From Pseudomonas sp. 8Z (GTDB lineage Bacteria; Pseudomonadota; Gammaproteobacteria; Pseudomonadales; Pseudomonadaceae): a stretch of 64,000 nucleotides of DNA. Location of the stretch: contig NZ_LR733827.1 of assembly GCF_902506535.1 (NCBI RefSeq), positions 321,755 to 385,754 on the forward strand, read 5' to 3'. The notes beneath the pieces were generated by a model that had not been told where the DNA came from, did not search any database, and saw only the letters and a program-made list of their open reading frames with translations. The position numbers were made by a program, and so were the translations under genes. This document shows positions 17,862 to 25,783 of the stretch, piece by piece (the stretch's first letter is position 1; the number at the start of each line of letters is the position of its first letter).

Positions 17862-18593
17862 ATGAAACAGCATCGTTTGGCGGCGGCGGTTGCCCTGGTG
17901 GGTCTGGTGCTCACCGGTTGTGATTCGCAGACCAGCGAAGTCGAACTCAAGTCCCCGGCGCAGAAAGCCTCCTACGGTATCGGTCTGAACATGGGCCGTA
18001 GCCTCTCCGAGGAAGGCATGGATGACCTGGATTCCAAGGCCGTCGCTCAGGGCATTGAAGATGCGCTGGCCAAGAAAGAGCCGCGTATCAAAGATGAGGA
18101 AATGGTTGAGGCTTTCACTTTCCTGCAGAACCGTGCCCAAGAGCGCATGGTTGCTCTGAGCAAGGAAACGGCTGAAGCCGGTAAGAAGTTCCTCGAAGAG
18201 AACGGCAAGCGCGAAGGTGTGGTCACCACCGCATCCGGTCTGCAGTACGAAGTGATCAAGAAGACCGACGGCGCCCAGCCCAAGGCCAGCGACGTGGTGA
18301 CTGTTCACTATGAAGGCAAGCTGACCGATGGCAGTGTGTTCGACAGCTCGGTTGCTCGTGGCAGCCCTATCGATCTGCCGGTTAGTGGCGTCATTCCAGG
18401 CTGGGTTGAAGGCCTGCAACTGATGCACGTCGGTGAGAAGTACAAACTGTACATTCCTAGCGAGCTGGCTTATGGCGAGCAGAGCCCGTCTCCAGCTATT
18501 CCGGCTAACTCGGTTCTGGTTTTCGATCTTGAACTGATCGGCATTAAAGATCAGAGCAAAGAGCAAGGCCAGGATCAGAGCGCTGCTCAGTAA
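17862..18593 (+). CDS. fkpA: FKBP-type peptidyl-prolyl isomerase lipoprotein (FkpA/Mip-like)
   Basis: 243-aa folding catalyst and chaperone of the cell envelope. It has a lipoprotein signal peptide with lipobox LTGC (Cys20) followed by an N-terminal alpha-helical dimerisation domain (KASYGIGLNMGRSL…, about residues 30-130). A C-terminal FKBP domain (about 135-228) carries VTVHYEGKLTDGSVFDSS, PVSGVIPGWVEGLQLM and YIPSELAYG. An Asp next to the lipid Cys (CDSQ) would favour inner-membrane retention by the E. coli +2 rule, though that rule differs in Pseudomonas. The tail is a Gln-rich extension. It ends at a strong terminator. Confidence 0.92.
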   Translation: MKQHRLAAAVALVGLVLTGCDSQTSEVELKSPAQKASYGIGLNMGRSLSEEGMDDLDSKAVAQGIEDALAKKEPRIKDEEMVEAFTFLQNRAQERMVALSKETAEAGKKFLEENGKREGVVTTASGLQYEVIKKTDGAQPKASDVVTVHYEGKLTDGSVFDSSVARGSPIDLPVSGVIPGWVEGLQLMHVGEKYKLYIPSELAYGEQSPSPAIPANSVLVFDLELIGIKDQSKEQGQDQSAAQ

Positions 18594-18610
18594 CATCGAT
18601 GAGCGCCAAG

Positions 18611-18645
18611 CAAACGCCCCGTTTTGACGGGGCGTTTGCGTTTTT
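18611..18645 (+). terminator. Intrinsic terminator after the FKBP gene
   Basis: 11-bp stem CAAACGCCCCG (18611-18621)/CGGGGCGTTTG (18628-18638), loop TTTTGA, then CGTTTTT. Confidence 0.93.
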
Positions 18646-18697
18646 GCCCCTTGACCTAGGCGCTCGGAGCTGATCCCGGTGTTACGCTTATGCACAT

Positions 18698-18888
18698 TTT
18701 GGGAATCGCTCCCAAATGAATTTCGTTACATCTGGGCTTGGTCTTTGTCAACGCTCAACTGATTGATTTTATTGGATTTTATGGGTTGGGCAAAAAATGT
18801 CCGATCTAACCGAAGGCCCCATGCCATGGGGCTTTGGTAAGCTTGTCGAAGTTATTTGCACAGGTTTATCCACAGCTTCGGTGGATAA
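18698..18888. promoter_or_regulatory. Leader with inverted repeat and paired DnaA-box-like sites before ykvA-family gene
   Basis: The 286 bp between the FKBP terminator and the YkvA-family gene hold no gene. TTTGGGA (18698-18704) and TCCCAAA (18710-18716) form a 7-bp inverted repeat. An AT-rich stretch with direct repeats of GATTTTAT follows near 18765-18781. A perfect DnaA-box sequence, TTATCCACA, lies at 18866-18874, with its 8-bp inverted copy GTGGATAA at 18881-18888. Function is inferred; this is not the chromosomal origin because no dnaA, rpmH or gidA genes are near. Confidence 0.4.
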
Positions 18889-18931
18889 GCGGGTCAATCC
18901 CAGGCAGCAACTGGGCTGCCAAGGAGATGTG

Positions 18932-19387
18932 ATGAAAACTCCCTGGAAACTGGCACGTTACCTCCCTCAGGCTGCGCGCTTTTTGCGTGATGGCCGCCTC
19001 CCTGAGTTGCTGCGCGCGGTAGCCGATAAGAAAACGCCGCCAGGTGCGCGATTTGCCGCGTTCAAGGATGACCTCGACTTGTTGCGAGCACTCTGTATGG
19101 CTTGGCTCAAGGGTGAGTATCGGCAGGTCAGCAAGCAGGCGCTGCTGATGGTCGTTGCGGCATTGCTGTACTTTCTTACGCCGCTCGACGCGATACCGGA
19201 TTGGCTGGTTGGCTTAGGGTTTGTTGATGACCTTGCTGTGCTGGCTTGGGTCTTGAGCACTTGGAAAGCCGAGCTCCAGGCGTTTCGTACATGGCGTGAG
19301 CAACAGAGCCCGCAACGTCTTGCGGTGATTGAGTATCTGCCGACGGATGATCAGGCCAGCCCTGTATCGCCGCGGGCGAACATCTGA
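18932..19387 (+). CDS. YkvA-family (DUF1232) membrane-associated protein
   Basis: 151 aa. ATG 18932 is 5 nt after AAGGAGA. The DUF1232 signature is present in the hydrophobic middle (LLYFLTPLDAIPDWLVGLGFVDDLAVLAWVL), preceded by a basic N-terminal region. Family function is unknown. The unusually structured leader contains two DnaA-box-like sites. The next gene starts 77 bp downstream. Confidence 0.85.
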   Translation: MKTPWKLARYLPQAARFLRDGRLPELLRAVADKKTPPGARFAAFKDDLDLLRALCMAWLKGEYRQVSKQALLMVVAALLYFLTPLDAIPDWLVGLGFVDDLAVLAWVLSTWKAELQAFRTWREQQSPQRLAVIEYLPTDDQASPVSPRANI

Positions 19388-19464
19388 TGTCAGACGCCTG
19401 TTAACATGGCCGCCTGTCAAGGAAAGAGCCGGGTGTCGGCTCTGTTGTTCCCGTGGAGATATCG

Positions 19465-19788
19465 ATGACAGTGCAAATCATTGCCCGTGACGGTGAGCCG
19501 GAATATGCGGTGCTGCCCTGGGCGCAGTACCAGGCTTTGTTGCAGGCCGCAGGGCAGGTTGCTCCGCAGGCTCAACCGGCGGCTGCGGAGCCTTCTGGCT
19601 CGGTGCGCCCAGCATTTTCTGAGTTGCAGCGTCTGCGTGAGGCCAAGGGCATCGCCGCCGAGGCGTTGGCGCGTAGCGTTGGTATCAGCCCCCATTATTT
19701 GGCGATGATCGAGAGCGGTGAGCGGGTGCCCGATGCGGCTATCCAGCGTTCATTGGCCTGGCAGCTTGGCCAGGAGGGGTGGTCTTGA
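19465..19788 (+). CDS. Helix-turn-helix (XRE-type) regulator
   Basis: 107 aa from ATG 19465 (SD GGAG at 19455-19458). The N-terminal 30 residues (MTVQIIARDGEPEYAVLPWAQYQALL) look like the N-terminal segment of Phd/prevent-host-death antitoxins. The C-terminal half is a Cro/CI-type HTH (LQRLREAKGIAAEALARSVGISPHYLAMIESGERVP). It overlaps the next gene through a TTGA stop/start. The HTH call is firm; the antitoxin resemblance is only an impression. Confidence 0.8.
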   Translation: MTVQIIARDGEPEYAVLPWAQYQALLQAAGQVAPQAQPAAAEPSGSVRPAFSELQRLREAKGIAAEALARSVGISPHYLAMIESGERVPDAAIQRSLAWQLGQEGWS

Positions 19789-20150
19789 GTGTGCGGATCA
19801 GCCGCCACCACTGGCAGGCGTTGCTCGCCGAGTTGGATGATGCGCGCCGTCAGCACCATTTATTGACTTATCGCGCATTGATCGAGCGCTTGATGCTGCC
19901 AAGCCCAGCCATGCAGACCCTGACCGCAGCCCTTGAGCATCTGGCTGCGCTGGATGCGCGTGCCGAGCGTCCTTTGCGCAGTGCGCTGGTGGTCAGTCAG
20001 GGCGCCAGTCGTTTGCCGCGTACTGGATTCTTCGATTGTATTACCCGTTTGGGGCGTTTCTCTGGTGCTTCCGATGGTATCGCTGCTGCGTCTTGGCATG
20101 CGGCGGAAGTGGCGCGCGTTTTCGAGTGTGATTATCCCGACGATGTCTAG
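19785..20150 (+). CDS. Conserved small protein of unknown function
   Basis: About 121 aa starting at TTG 19785, 7 nt after AGGAGG and overlapping the stop of the HTH gene; GTG 19791 is an alternative start. Leu/Arg/His-rich N-terminus (VRISRHHWQALLAELDDARRQHHLLTYRALIERLMLP) followed by a segment rich in RLPRTGFFDCITRLGR. No signal peptide or membrane segment. It overlaps the following Sel1-type gene by 8 bp, so three small genes form one tightly coupled unit. Function not recognised. Confidence 0.7.
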   Translation: MSVRISRHHWQALLAELDDARRQHHLLTYRALIERLMLPSPAMQTLTAALEHLAALDARAERPLRSALVVSQGASRLPRTGFFDCITRLGRFSGASDGIAAASWHAAEVARVFECDYPDDV

Positions 20151-20616
20151 GTTGCTCTGGAGCATACGTGCGCGCTTGGGGTATTGGCTGGCTAGGCGTC
20201 TGTTCCATTACCCCGCGATCATGCGCCAGCCGCGTATATGGCTGTGGATGCAAGGGCAGTACGGGCGTATGGCCAATCTGGGGGATGTCGCAGCGCAGAG
20301 TTTTTATGGCCATATTCTGTTGTTCCGTGGCCAGGGACTTGGCGCGTGTGAAGAGGGCTTACGCTTGCTGCGTTTGGCGGCCCAGAGTGGCGATGGCAAG
20401 GCGGCTTATCAGTTGGGGTTGCGAGCGCTCAAGGGTGACACCCGGCAGGCACCGGATGCTCAGGAAGCTGGGCGTTGGCTGGAGTTGGCACTGCAGGCCG
20501 GGCACCCTTTGGCTGCCCGGCATCTAGCTCAGCTATATCTGCAAGGAGCTGCTGGTCTTCAGGTCGATGCGCAGCGGGCCGCCCGTTATGCTGAGTTGGA
20601 GGCGCAGGTGCGCTGA
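20143..20616 (+). CDS. Sel1-like/tetratricopeptide repeat protein
   Basis: 157 aa from ATG 20143. The N-terminus is basic and aromatic (MSRLLWSIRARLGYWLARRLFHYPAI). It is followed by about three Sel1-type helical repeats (e.g. DVAAQSFYGHILLFRGQGL, GDGKAAYQLGLRALKGD, GHPLAARHLAQLYLQGAAGL), each with the A..LG..Y..G pattern. Sel1 repeats mediate protein-protein contacts. It is coupled to the preceding gene by an 8-bp overlap, and its 3' end overlaps the converging EAL gene by 31 bp. Confidence 0.8.
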   Translation: MSRLLWSIRARLGYWLARRLFHYPAIMRQPRIWLWMQGQYGRMANLGDVAAQSFYGHILLFRGQGLGACEEGLRLLRLAAQSGDGKAAYQLGLRALKGDTRQAPDAQEAGRWLELALQAGHPLAARHLAQLYLQGAAGLQVDAQRAARYAELEAQVR

Positions 20617-22361
20617 GTCGCGTCGATAATGTGCACGCTATAGCCCGGTATGGCCTTTGCGGCGCGCTTGGCGTCGGAAGCGCGTTCGGCCAGTTGGGCC
20701 GCGTCGAGGTCGCTGCAGTCTTCTTTCAGCAGGTTCACTACGCCGATCGAGAGCGAAAGCAACGGGTATTCCTGGCGCAGCCCCTGGCGATTGTGGGCAA
20801 TGAAGCAGCCTGCTTGTAGATGCTCTTCACGGTAGAAACGCCTGCACTGGTTTTGGAAATCCTCCAGCAGGTGGTTGAGTTTTTGTCGCCAGTCATCGCT
20901 GCCTAACACCAGCATGAAGTCATCGCCGCCGATATGGCCGACGAAGTCCCGTGTGGGGTCTACTCGCTCGTTCAGACATTGCGCCAGGCACAGCAGCACT
21001 TCATCGCCCTTGGCGTAACCATAGAGGTCATTGAAGGGTTTGAAGCTGTCGATGTCGACATAGCAAACCGCTGCTTGGCGCTTCTGCTGCAGCAAGCGGG
21101 TCAGGCATTGCTGGATCGGTACGTTGCCCGGTAGCAGCGTCAGCGGGTTGGCATGGCGGGCCTGCTGCAGTTTCTGTTCGGTGATTAGCTTGAGGACGTC
21201 GATCACCCGACCCAGCCCGCGGTAACGGCCTTGCTGGATGATGATGAAATCTTCTTCGATGCGTTGCCGTGCGCGGCTGGTTAGCAGGCGGCTGACTTTC
21301 TGTAGTGACTGCGACAGCTCGACGGCAAGAAAGTCTTCACTCATCAGGCGGCTGATCGGTTTGCGCGCGAAAAGGTCGGTCGCAAATGGTTTTAGCAGGG
21401 CTTCCGATAGCGAGTGGCGATGAACGATACCTACTGGCTGCTGTTCGTTGTTGAGCACTGCCAGTGAATTAAGGCTGGGTTGGGCGCGGAATACATCGAG
21501 TACTTCCGCGATGGCGGTCTTCTGATCAACGGCGGGCAGTTCGTTGAGCAGAGCGCCGAGATCGTGGCTCTCTTCGCCTAACGCCTCCTGGCTGTTCAGC
21601 ATCGCTGGCAGGATCTGCTGGATGTCGCGGGGTGGCTTTTCCTGCGGGCGGCCAATCAGGTAGCCCTGCACCAAGTCCACACCCATCTCGGCCAATACGG
21701 TCAGTTCTTCCGCTAGCTCGATACCTTCGGCGATGACCTGTGCGCGGGAGGCCTTGGCCATTTTCAGGATGGAGCCGACAAACTCACGCTTGACCGCGTC
21801 CTGGTGAATGCCATCAATGAAGTGGCGGTCGATCTTCACATAGTCCGGGCGTAGCTCCGACCACAGACGCAGGCTGGAATAGCCCGCGCCCAGGTCGTCC
21901 AGGGCGATAGAAAAGCCCATGGCGCGGTAGTGATGCAGGGCGTTGTCGAGCAAGCCGAAGTCTTCGGTTGGCGATTGCTCGGTCAGCTCAATCACCACCT
22001 GGCTGGGTGGAATACCGAAGGCTTGCAGCAATTGCAGTGTGCGTCCCGGTTGATGATTGGCTTCAAGCAAGGATTCAGGGGAGACGTTGAGAAACAGTTT
22101 GCCTTCGAGCCCCAGATTGCTGAAACGCTTGCAGGCGCTCTTGCGGCAGAGCACTTCCAGATCGCTGAGACGCCCCGCATGGCGTGCAACGGCAAACAGT
22201 GTGAGTGGGGAGTGTAGGGCGCTGTTGGACGGGCCGCGGGTCAGGGCTTCGTAGCCCAGAATGCGCTGCTCGGACAGGGATATGATGGGCTGGAATAGGC
22301 TGCTTAGGTCGCCGTGAGCGAGGATGGCCCCCAGTGCGCTCAACTGCTCGGTGACGGTCAT
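20586..22361 (-). CDS. EAL-CBS-GGDEF c-di-GMP signalling protein
   Basis: 591-aa soluble protein. An EAL phosphodiesterase domain (about 18-250) retains Glu38 of YEAL, Asn92, Glu125, Asp155-Asp156, Lys176, Glu212 and Gln232, so c-di-GMP hydrolysis is plausible. Its loop 6 is DDLGAG instead of DDFGTG. A CBS pair follows (about 270-395), which often binds adenine nucleotides. A C-terminal GGDEF domain (about 405-580) reads GGDDF at 478-482. The domain order matches the conserved Pseudomonas EAL-CBS-GGDEF protein found next to prc. Whether the GGDDF site makes c-di-GMP, binds GTP or is inert cannot be read off. Confidence 0.9.
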   Translation of the reverse strand: MTVTEQLSALGAILAHGDLSSLFQPIISLSEQRILGYEALTRGPSNSALHSPLTLFAVARHAGRLSDLEVLCRKSACKRFSNLGLEGKLFLNVSPESLLEANHQPGRTLQLLQAFGIPPSQVVIELTEQSPTEDFGLLDNALHHYRAMGFSIALDDLGAGYSSLRLWSELRPDYVKIDRHFIDGIHQDAVKREFVGSILKMAKASRAQVIAEGIELAEELTVLAEMGVDLVQGYLIGRPQEKPPRDIQQILPAMLNSQEALGEESHDLGALLNELPAVDQKTAIAEVLDVFRAQPSLNSLAVLNNEQQPVGIVHRHSLSEALLKPFATDLFARKPISRLMSEDFLAVELSQSLQKVSRLLTSRARQRIEEDFIIIQQGRYRGLGRVIDVLKLITEQKLQQARHANPLTLLPGNVPIQQCLTRLLQQKRQAAVCYVDIDSFKPFNDLYGYAKGDEVLLCLAQCLNERVDPTRDFVGHIGGDDFMLVLGSDDWRQKLNHLLEDFQNQCRRFYREEHLQAGCFIAHNRQGLRQEYPLLSLSIGVVNLLKEDCSDLDAAQLAERASDAKRAAKAIPGYSVHIIDATQRTCASNSA

Positions 22362-22386
22362 GTTGGTCTCGTTATGCCAGTAAACG

Positions 22387-22413
22387 AAAGGGCCGATATG
22401 AGAACGGCCCTTT
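22387..22413 (-). terminator. Intrinsic terminator downstream of prc
   Basis: 9-bp stem AAAGGGCCG (22387-22395)/CGGCCCTTT (22405-22413), 9-nt loop. The T run on the minus strand is interrupted (TTTCGTTT). Lies between prc and the EAL gene. Confidence 0.75.
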
Positions 22414-22465
22414 GCATTTCACGACAGTATGATGACGTTTTGATGACGCCTTATCTCGTGCTCGC

Positions 22466-24544
22466 TCAATGCAGCGCGAGAGATGGGTTCAGCCCCAGGT
22501 AGTCGATGAGAATGTGCCCGGACTCGGTCAGATAGGCGTCGTCTTCAGGCTTACTCTTGTCATCTTCGGCGGGTAGGGCGTCTTCGTCTTCCTTGGCCAA
22601 TTCCTTGAGCGGCTCCTCGCCTTTGGCTTGGCGTCGGTCATTTTCCAGCTTGAGCTGCTTGGCCTCGATATCTGCCTGTTGCGCGCGGCGCTTGGTCTCG
22701 TTGAGGCTGACGGTGGTTTCGGCCATCAGTTGCTTCGACAAGTCGATGCTGGCGCGAGTGAAGAGGAAATCTGGATCATGTGCGGTACGCTGATCGTGCT
22801 TGCTCTGCAACTGCTTGAGGAAGGGTTTGATCGGATCCAGTTCCGGTTTAATGGCCGGGCGGATACTGTCCCAAGGCATGGCTGCCGGTAGGGCGCTCTC
22901 GCCGATGTCCTTGGTGTTCATTACGTCAGGGTAGGCGATGTCCGGCAGTACGCCCTGATGTTGGGTGCTCTGCCCGGAAACCCGGTAGAACTTGGCCAGG
23001 GTCAGTTTCAGCTCGCCATGGTTGAGCGGCTGGATGGTTTGTACGGTGCCCTTGCCGAAGGTCTGCCCGCCGAGAATCAGCGCGCGGTGATAGTCCTGCA
23101 TAGCGCCAGCGAAAATCTCCGAGGCAGAGGCGGAAAGGCGGTTGACCAGTACGGCCAGTGGGCCTTTGTAGTAAGCCCCCTTGTTCTCATCGGCGAGCAC
23201 ATCGACGCGACCGTCGGAGTTGCGCACTAGCACGGTTGGGCCCTGATCGATAAACAGGCTGGTCAGTTCGGTGGCTTCCTGCAACGATCCGCCGCCGTTG
23301 TTACGCAGGTCGATGACCAGACCGTCGACCTTCTCACTCTGCAGTTCGTCGATCAGGCGCTTCACGTCACGGGTGGTGCTCTTGTAGTCGGGGTCGCCAG
23401 CGCGGAAGGCCTTGAAATCGAGGTAGAAGGCCGGCAGTTCGATCACGCCCAGCTTGTAGTCGCGGCCGTCCTGATTCAGATGCAACACTTTCTTCTGTGC
23501 GGCTTGCTCTTCAAGCTTGACCGCCTCGCGGGTGATGGTAACTACCTTGCTGGTCTGGTCGCTCGGAGGATTGCTCGCCGGGATCACTTCCAGGCGCACG
23601 GTGGAGCCTTTCGGGCCACGGATCAGCTTGACCACTTCGTCCAGGCGCCAACCGATCACGTCGACCATTTCATCGTTGCCTTGCGCGACACCGATGATCT
23701 TGTCGGCCGGGGCGATCTGCTTGCTTTTCTCCGCCGGGCCGGCCGGCACCAGGCGCACGACCTTGACGTATTCGCTGTCGTTCTGCAGGACCGCACCAAT
23801 GCCTTCGAGCGACAGGCTCATGTTAATGTCGAAGTTTTCTGCGTTGTCCGGCGACAAATAGGTGGTGTGTGGATCGTAGGTGGTGGCAAAGGCGTTGATA
23901 TAAGCCTGGAACACGTCTTCGCCACGCGTCTGCTGCAGACGCGAGAGCTGGTTCTTGTAACGCTTGGTGAGCAGTTCCTGGATGGCCTTGGTGTCCTTGC
24001 CGGCGATCTTCAGGCGCAGCACCTCGTCTTTCACGCGCTTGCGCCAGAGTTCGTCGAGCTCGGCACTATCCTTGGCCCAGGGGGCTTTTTCACGGTCGAC
24101 TTGCAGGCTCTCGTCGACGCTGAAGTCGATCTTGTCTACACCCTTGTCGAGCATGCTCAGGGCATAGTCCAGGCGCTCCTTGAGGCGGGTCAGATGGCGC
24201 CGATAGATAGCGAAGCCGGGTTCAAGATCGCCGGTTTTCAGCAGATCGTCGAACTTGCTGCGCCACTGATTGAACTCGGCGATATCGGCAGCAGTGAAGT
24301 AGCTGCGCGTCGGATCGAGCATCTTCAGATAGTTGTCATAGACCTGGATCGAGCGTTCGTCGTTCAGCGGCGGCTTGTTGTAGTGGTGACGACGTAGAAG
24401 TTCCACTACGTTGAGGCTGGCGATCACCTGCTCGCGATCCGGTTGCAGGTATTGCCAGTCGGCGCTAGTGGTCTTGGCCGCCAGCGGTAAGGCGCTGAAA
24501 CCAAGGGCGAGGGCGAGGGCGGTGCTTGCGAGAGAGCGCTTCAT
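22466..24544 (-). CDS. prc: Carboxy-terminal (tail-specific) processing protease Prc/AlgO
   Basis: 692-aa periplasmic serine protease that degrades proteins with exposed apolar C-termini. In P. aeruginosa the homologue AlgO is linked to alginate control through MucA. It has a signal peptide MKRSLASTALALALGFSALPLAA, an N-terminal DUF3340-type domain and a PDZ domain (around EGIGAVLQNDSEYVKVVRLVPAGPA). The S41 catalytic core carries VIDLRNNGGGSLQEA, NRLSASASEIFAGAMQDY with the nucleophile Ser, and GGQTFGKGTVQ with the Lys. A C-terminal DUF3340 tail is rich in charged residues. ATG 24544 is chosen because it begins the signal peptide; the frame stays open upstream without homology. Confidence 0.93.
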   Translation of the reverse strand: MKRSLASTALALALGFSALPLAAKTTSADWQYLQPDREQVIASLNVVELLRRHHYNKPPLNDERSIQVYDNYLKMLDPTRSYFTAADIAEFNQWRSKFDDLLKTGDLEPGFAIYRRHLTRLKERLDYALSMLDKGVDKIDFSVDESLQVDREKAPWAKDSAELDELWRKRVKDEVLRLKIAGKDTKAIQELLTKRYKNQLSRLQQTRGEDVFQAYINAFATTYDPHTTYLSPDNAENFDINMSLSLEGIGAVLQNDSEYVKVVRLVPAGPAEKSKQIAPADKIIGVAQGNDEMVDVIGWRLDEVVKLIRGPKGSTVRLEVIPASNPPSDQTSKVVTITREAVKLEEQAAQKKVLHLNQDGRDYKLGVIELPAFYLDFKAFRAGDPDYKSTTRDVKRLIDELQSEKVDGLVIDLRNNGGGSLQEATELTSLFIDQGPTVLVRNSDGRVDVLADENKGAYYKGPLAVLVNRLSASASEIFAGAMQDYHRALILGGQTFGKGTVQTIQPLNHGELKLTLAKFYRVSGQSTQHQGVLPDIAYPDVMNTKDIGESALPAAMPWDSIRPAIKPELDPIKPFLKQLQSKHDQRTAHDPDFLFTRASIDLSKQLMAETTVSLNETKRRAQQADIEAKQLKLENDRRQAKGEEPLKELAKEDEDALPAEDDKSKPEDDAYLTESGHILIDYLGLNPSLALH

Positions 24545-24673
24545 GCTGATTCGACGTACTGGCAGGTGATAACGCATATTAGGCCGTATTTGAGGGCGCC
24601 AGGTTCCGTTGGCGCTGGGCAGAAGCCCGGCGGTCAGCCGCTGGGCTCGGTTCACTTGCACTATGGAGGCAGC

Positions 24674-25639
24674 ATGAAGGCATTGCAAGGCGTCGAAGGG
24701 CGCATAGAGTGGCTGGAACAACCGAGCCAGACCTGCGATGTAGGCCAGATTCGAGTAAAGGTCGCCGCCGCCGGGCTTAACCGTGCCGATCTTTTGCAGC
24801 GTGCCGGGCTTTATCCGCCGCCGCCAGGCGCCAGTCAGGCGCTTGGTCTGGAGTGCGCGGGCGTGGTGACGCAAGTGGGCGCTGGCAGCTCTTGGGTGGT
24901 GGGCGATCGTGTGTGTTGTCTGCTGGCTGGCGGAGGTATGGCCGAGGAGGTGGTGGTCGATGCCCGGCATGCTCTGCCTGTGCCTGATGGTTTGAGTTTG
25001 GCGCAGGCCGCTGCGTTGCCGGAGGTGTACGCCACGGCCTGGCTCAACCTGTTCCAGCTCGCGGGCCTCAAACCGGGTGAGAAAGTGCTACTGCATGCAG
25101 GCGCCAGTGGCGTTGGTTCCGCTGCCATACAGCTATGCAAGGCTTTTGGCAGCCCCTGCTGGGTCAGTGTCGGCTCGGCGGATCGGCTGGCCTACTGTGA
25201 GGCGCTGGGCGCGCAAGGTGGCGTTTTGCGTGGGGAGGATTTGGAGGGGCTGCGTGATTTCGGCCCATTCGATGTGATTCTCGACCCGGTTGGCGGCAAT
25301 TACGCAGCGCTCAATCTCGACCTGCTTGCCCAGGATGGGCGCTGGATCAACATTGGTCTAATGGGCGGGCGAGAGGCTTCGATCGATTTGGCCAAGGTGC
25401 TGGGCAAGCGTATTCAACTGATTGGCTCGACCTTGCGCAATCGTGATGATCGCTTCAAGGGTGAGCTGCTGCGGGATCTGCAGCAGCAGGTTTGGCCGTT
25501 GTTCGGTGAAGGGCGCGTCAAACCGCAACTCGAGCGTACCTTCGCACTCAAAGATTTTGAGGCCGCTTTCGAGGCGCTGGCCAGTAATCAGGTGTCCGGC
25601 AAGGTGGTGCTGCTGATCGAACCCCAACTGGCTGAATAG
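24674..25639 (+). CDS. NAD(P)H-quinone oxidoreductase (PIG3-type zinc-independent MDR)
   Basis: 321-aa medium-chain dehydrogenase/reductase of the quinone oxidoreductase branch. GroES-like N-terminal domain (AAAGLNRADLLQRAGLYPPPPGAS, LGLECAGVV), then a Rossmann fold with LLHAGASGVGSAAIQLCKAFG. No structural zinc cysteine cluster is present, as expected for this branch. ATG 24674 follows TGGAGG; the upstream open frame is not used. It is divergent from prc, 129 bp apart. Confidence 0.88.
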   Translation: MKALQGVEGRIEWLEQPSQTCDVGQIRVKVAAAGLNRADLLQRAGLYPPPPGASQALGLECAGVVTQVGAGSSWVVGDRVCCLLAGGGMAEEVVVDARHALPVPDGLSLAQAAALPEVYATAWLNLFQLAGLKPGEKVLLHAGASGVGSAAIQLCKAFGSPCWVSVGSADRLAYCEALGAQGGVLRGEDLEGLRDFGPFDVILDPVGGNYAALNLDLLAQDGRWINIGLMGGREASIDLAKVLGKRIQLIGSTLRNRDDRFKGELLRDLQQQVWPLFGEGRVKPQLERTFALKDFEAAFEALASNQVSGKVVLLIEPQLAE

Positions 25640-25664
25640 AGCGTTTCGATGATGGGCCGCACTG

Positions 25665-25729
25665 ATTGCCACATTCAATCGTTATCATGGGCGCAATCAA
25701 TAAGCTTTTTTTCGATAGGAGGCTAATAT
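25665..25729 (+). promoter_or_regulatory. OxyR-spaced operator and -10 element of ahpC
   Basis: ATTG (25665-25668), CAAT (25676-25679), ATGG (25687-25690) and CAAT (25698-25701) are each separated by exactly 7 bp. That is the spacing of the OxyR tetramer site ATAG-N7-CTAT-N7-ATAG-N7-CTAT, with three of four bases matching in each element. A -10-like TAATAT lies at 25724-25729 with no good -35, as in activated promoters. OxyR control of ahpC is established in pseudomonads; assignment of this exact site is inference. Confidence 0.5.
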
Positions 25730-25783
25730 ACGCCCCATCGAAGCTTTTAACCCTCAGTAAAAACTCAGTTAAGGAGTTCAGAG

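Noticed and set aside
18866..18888. Possible replication origin from paired DnaA boxes
   Set aside because: Only two boxes and none of the genes that flank pseudomonad oriC (dnaA, rpmH, gidA) are present; treated as a possible regulatory site.
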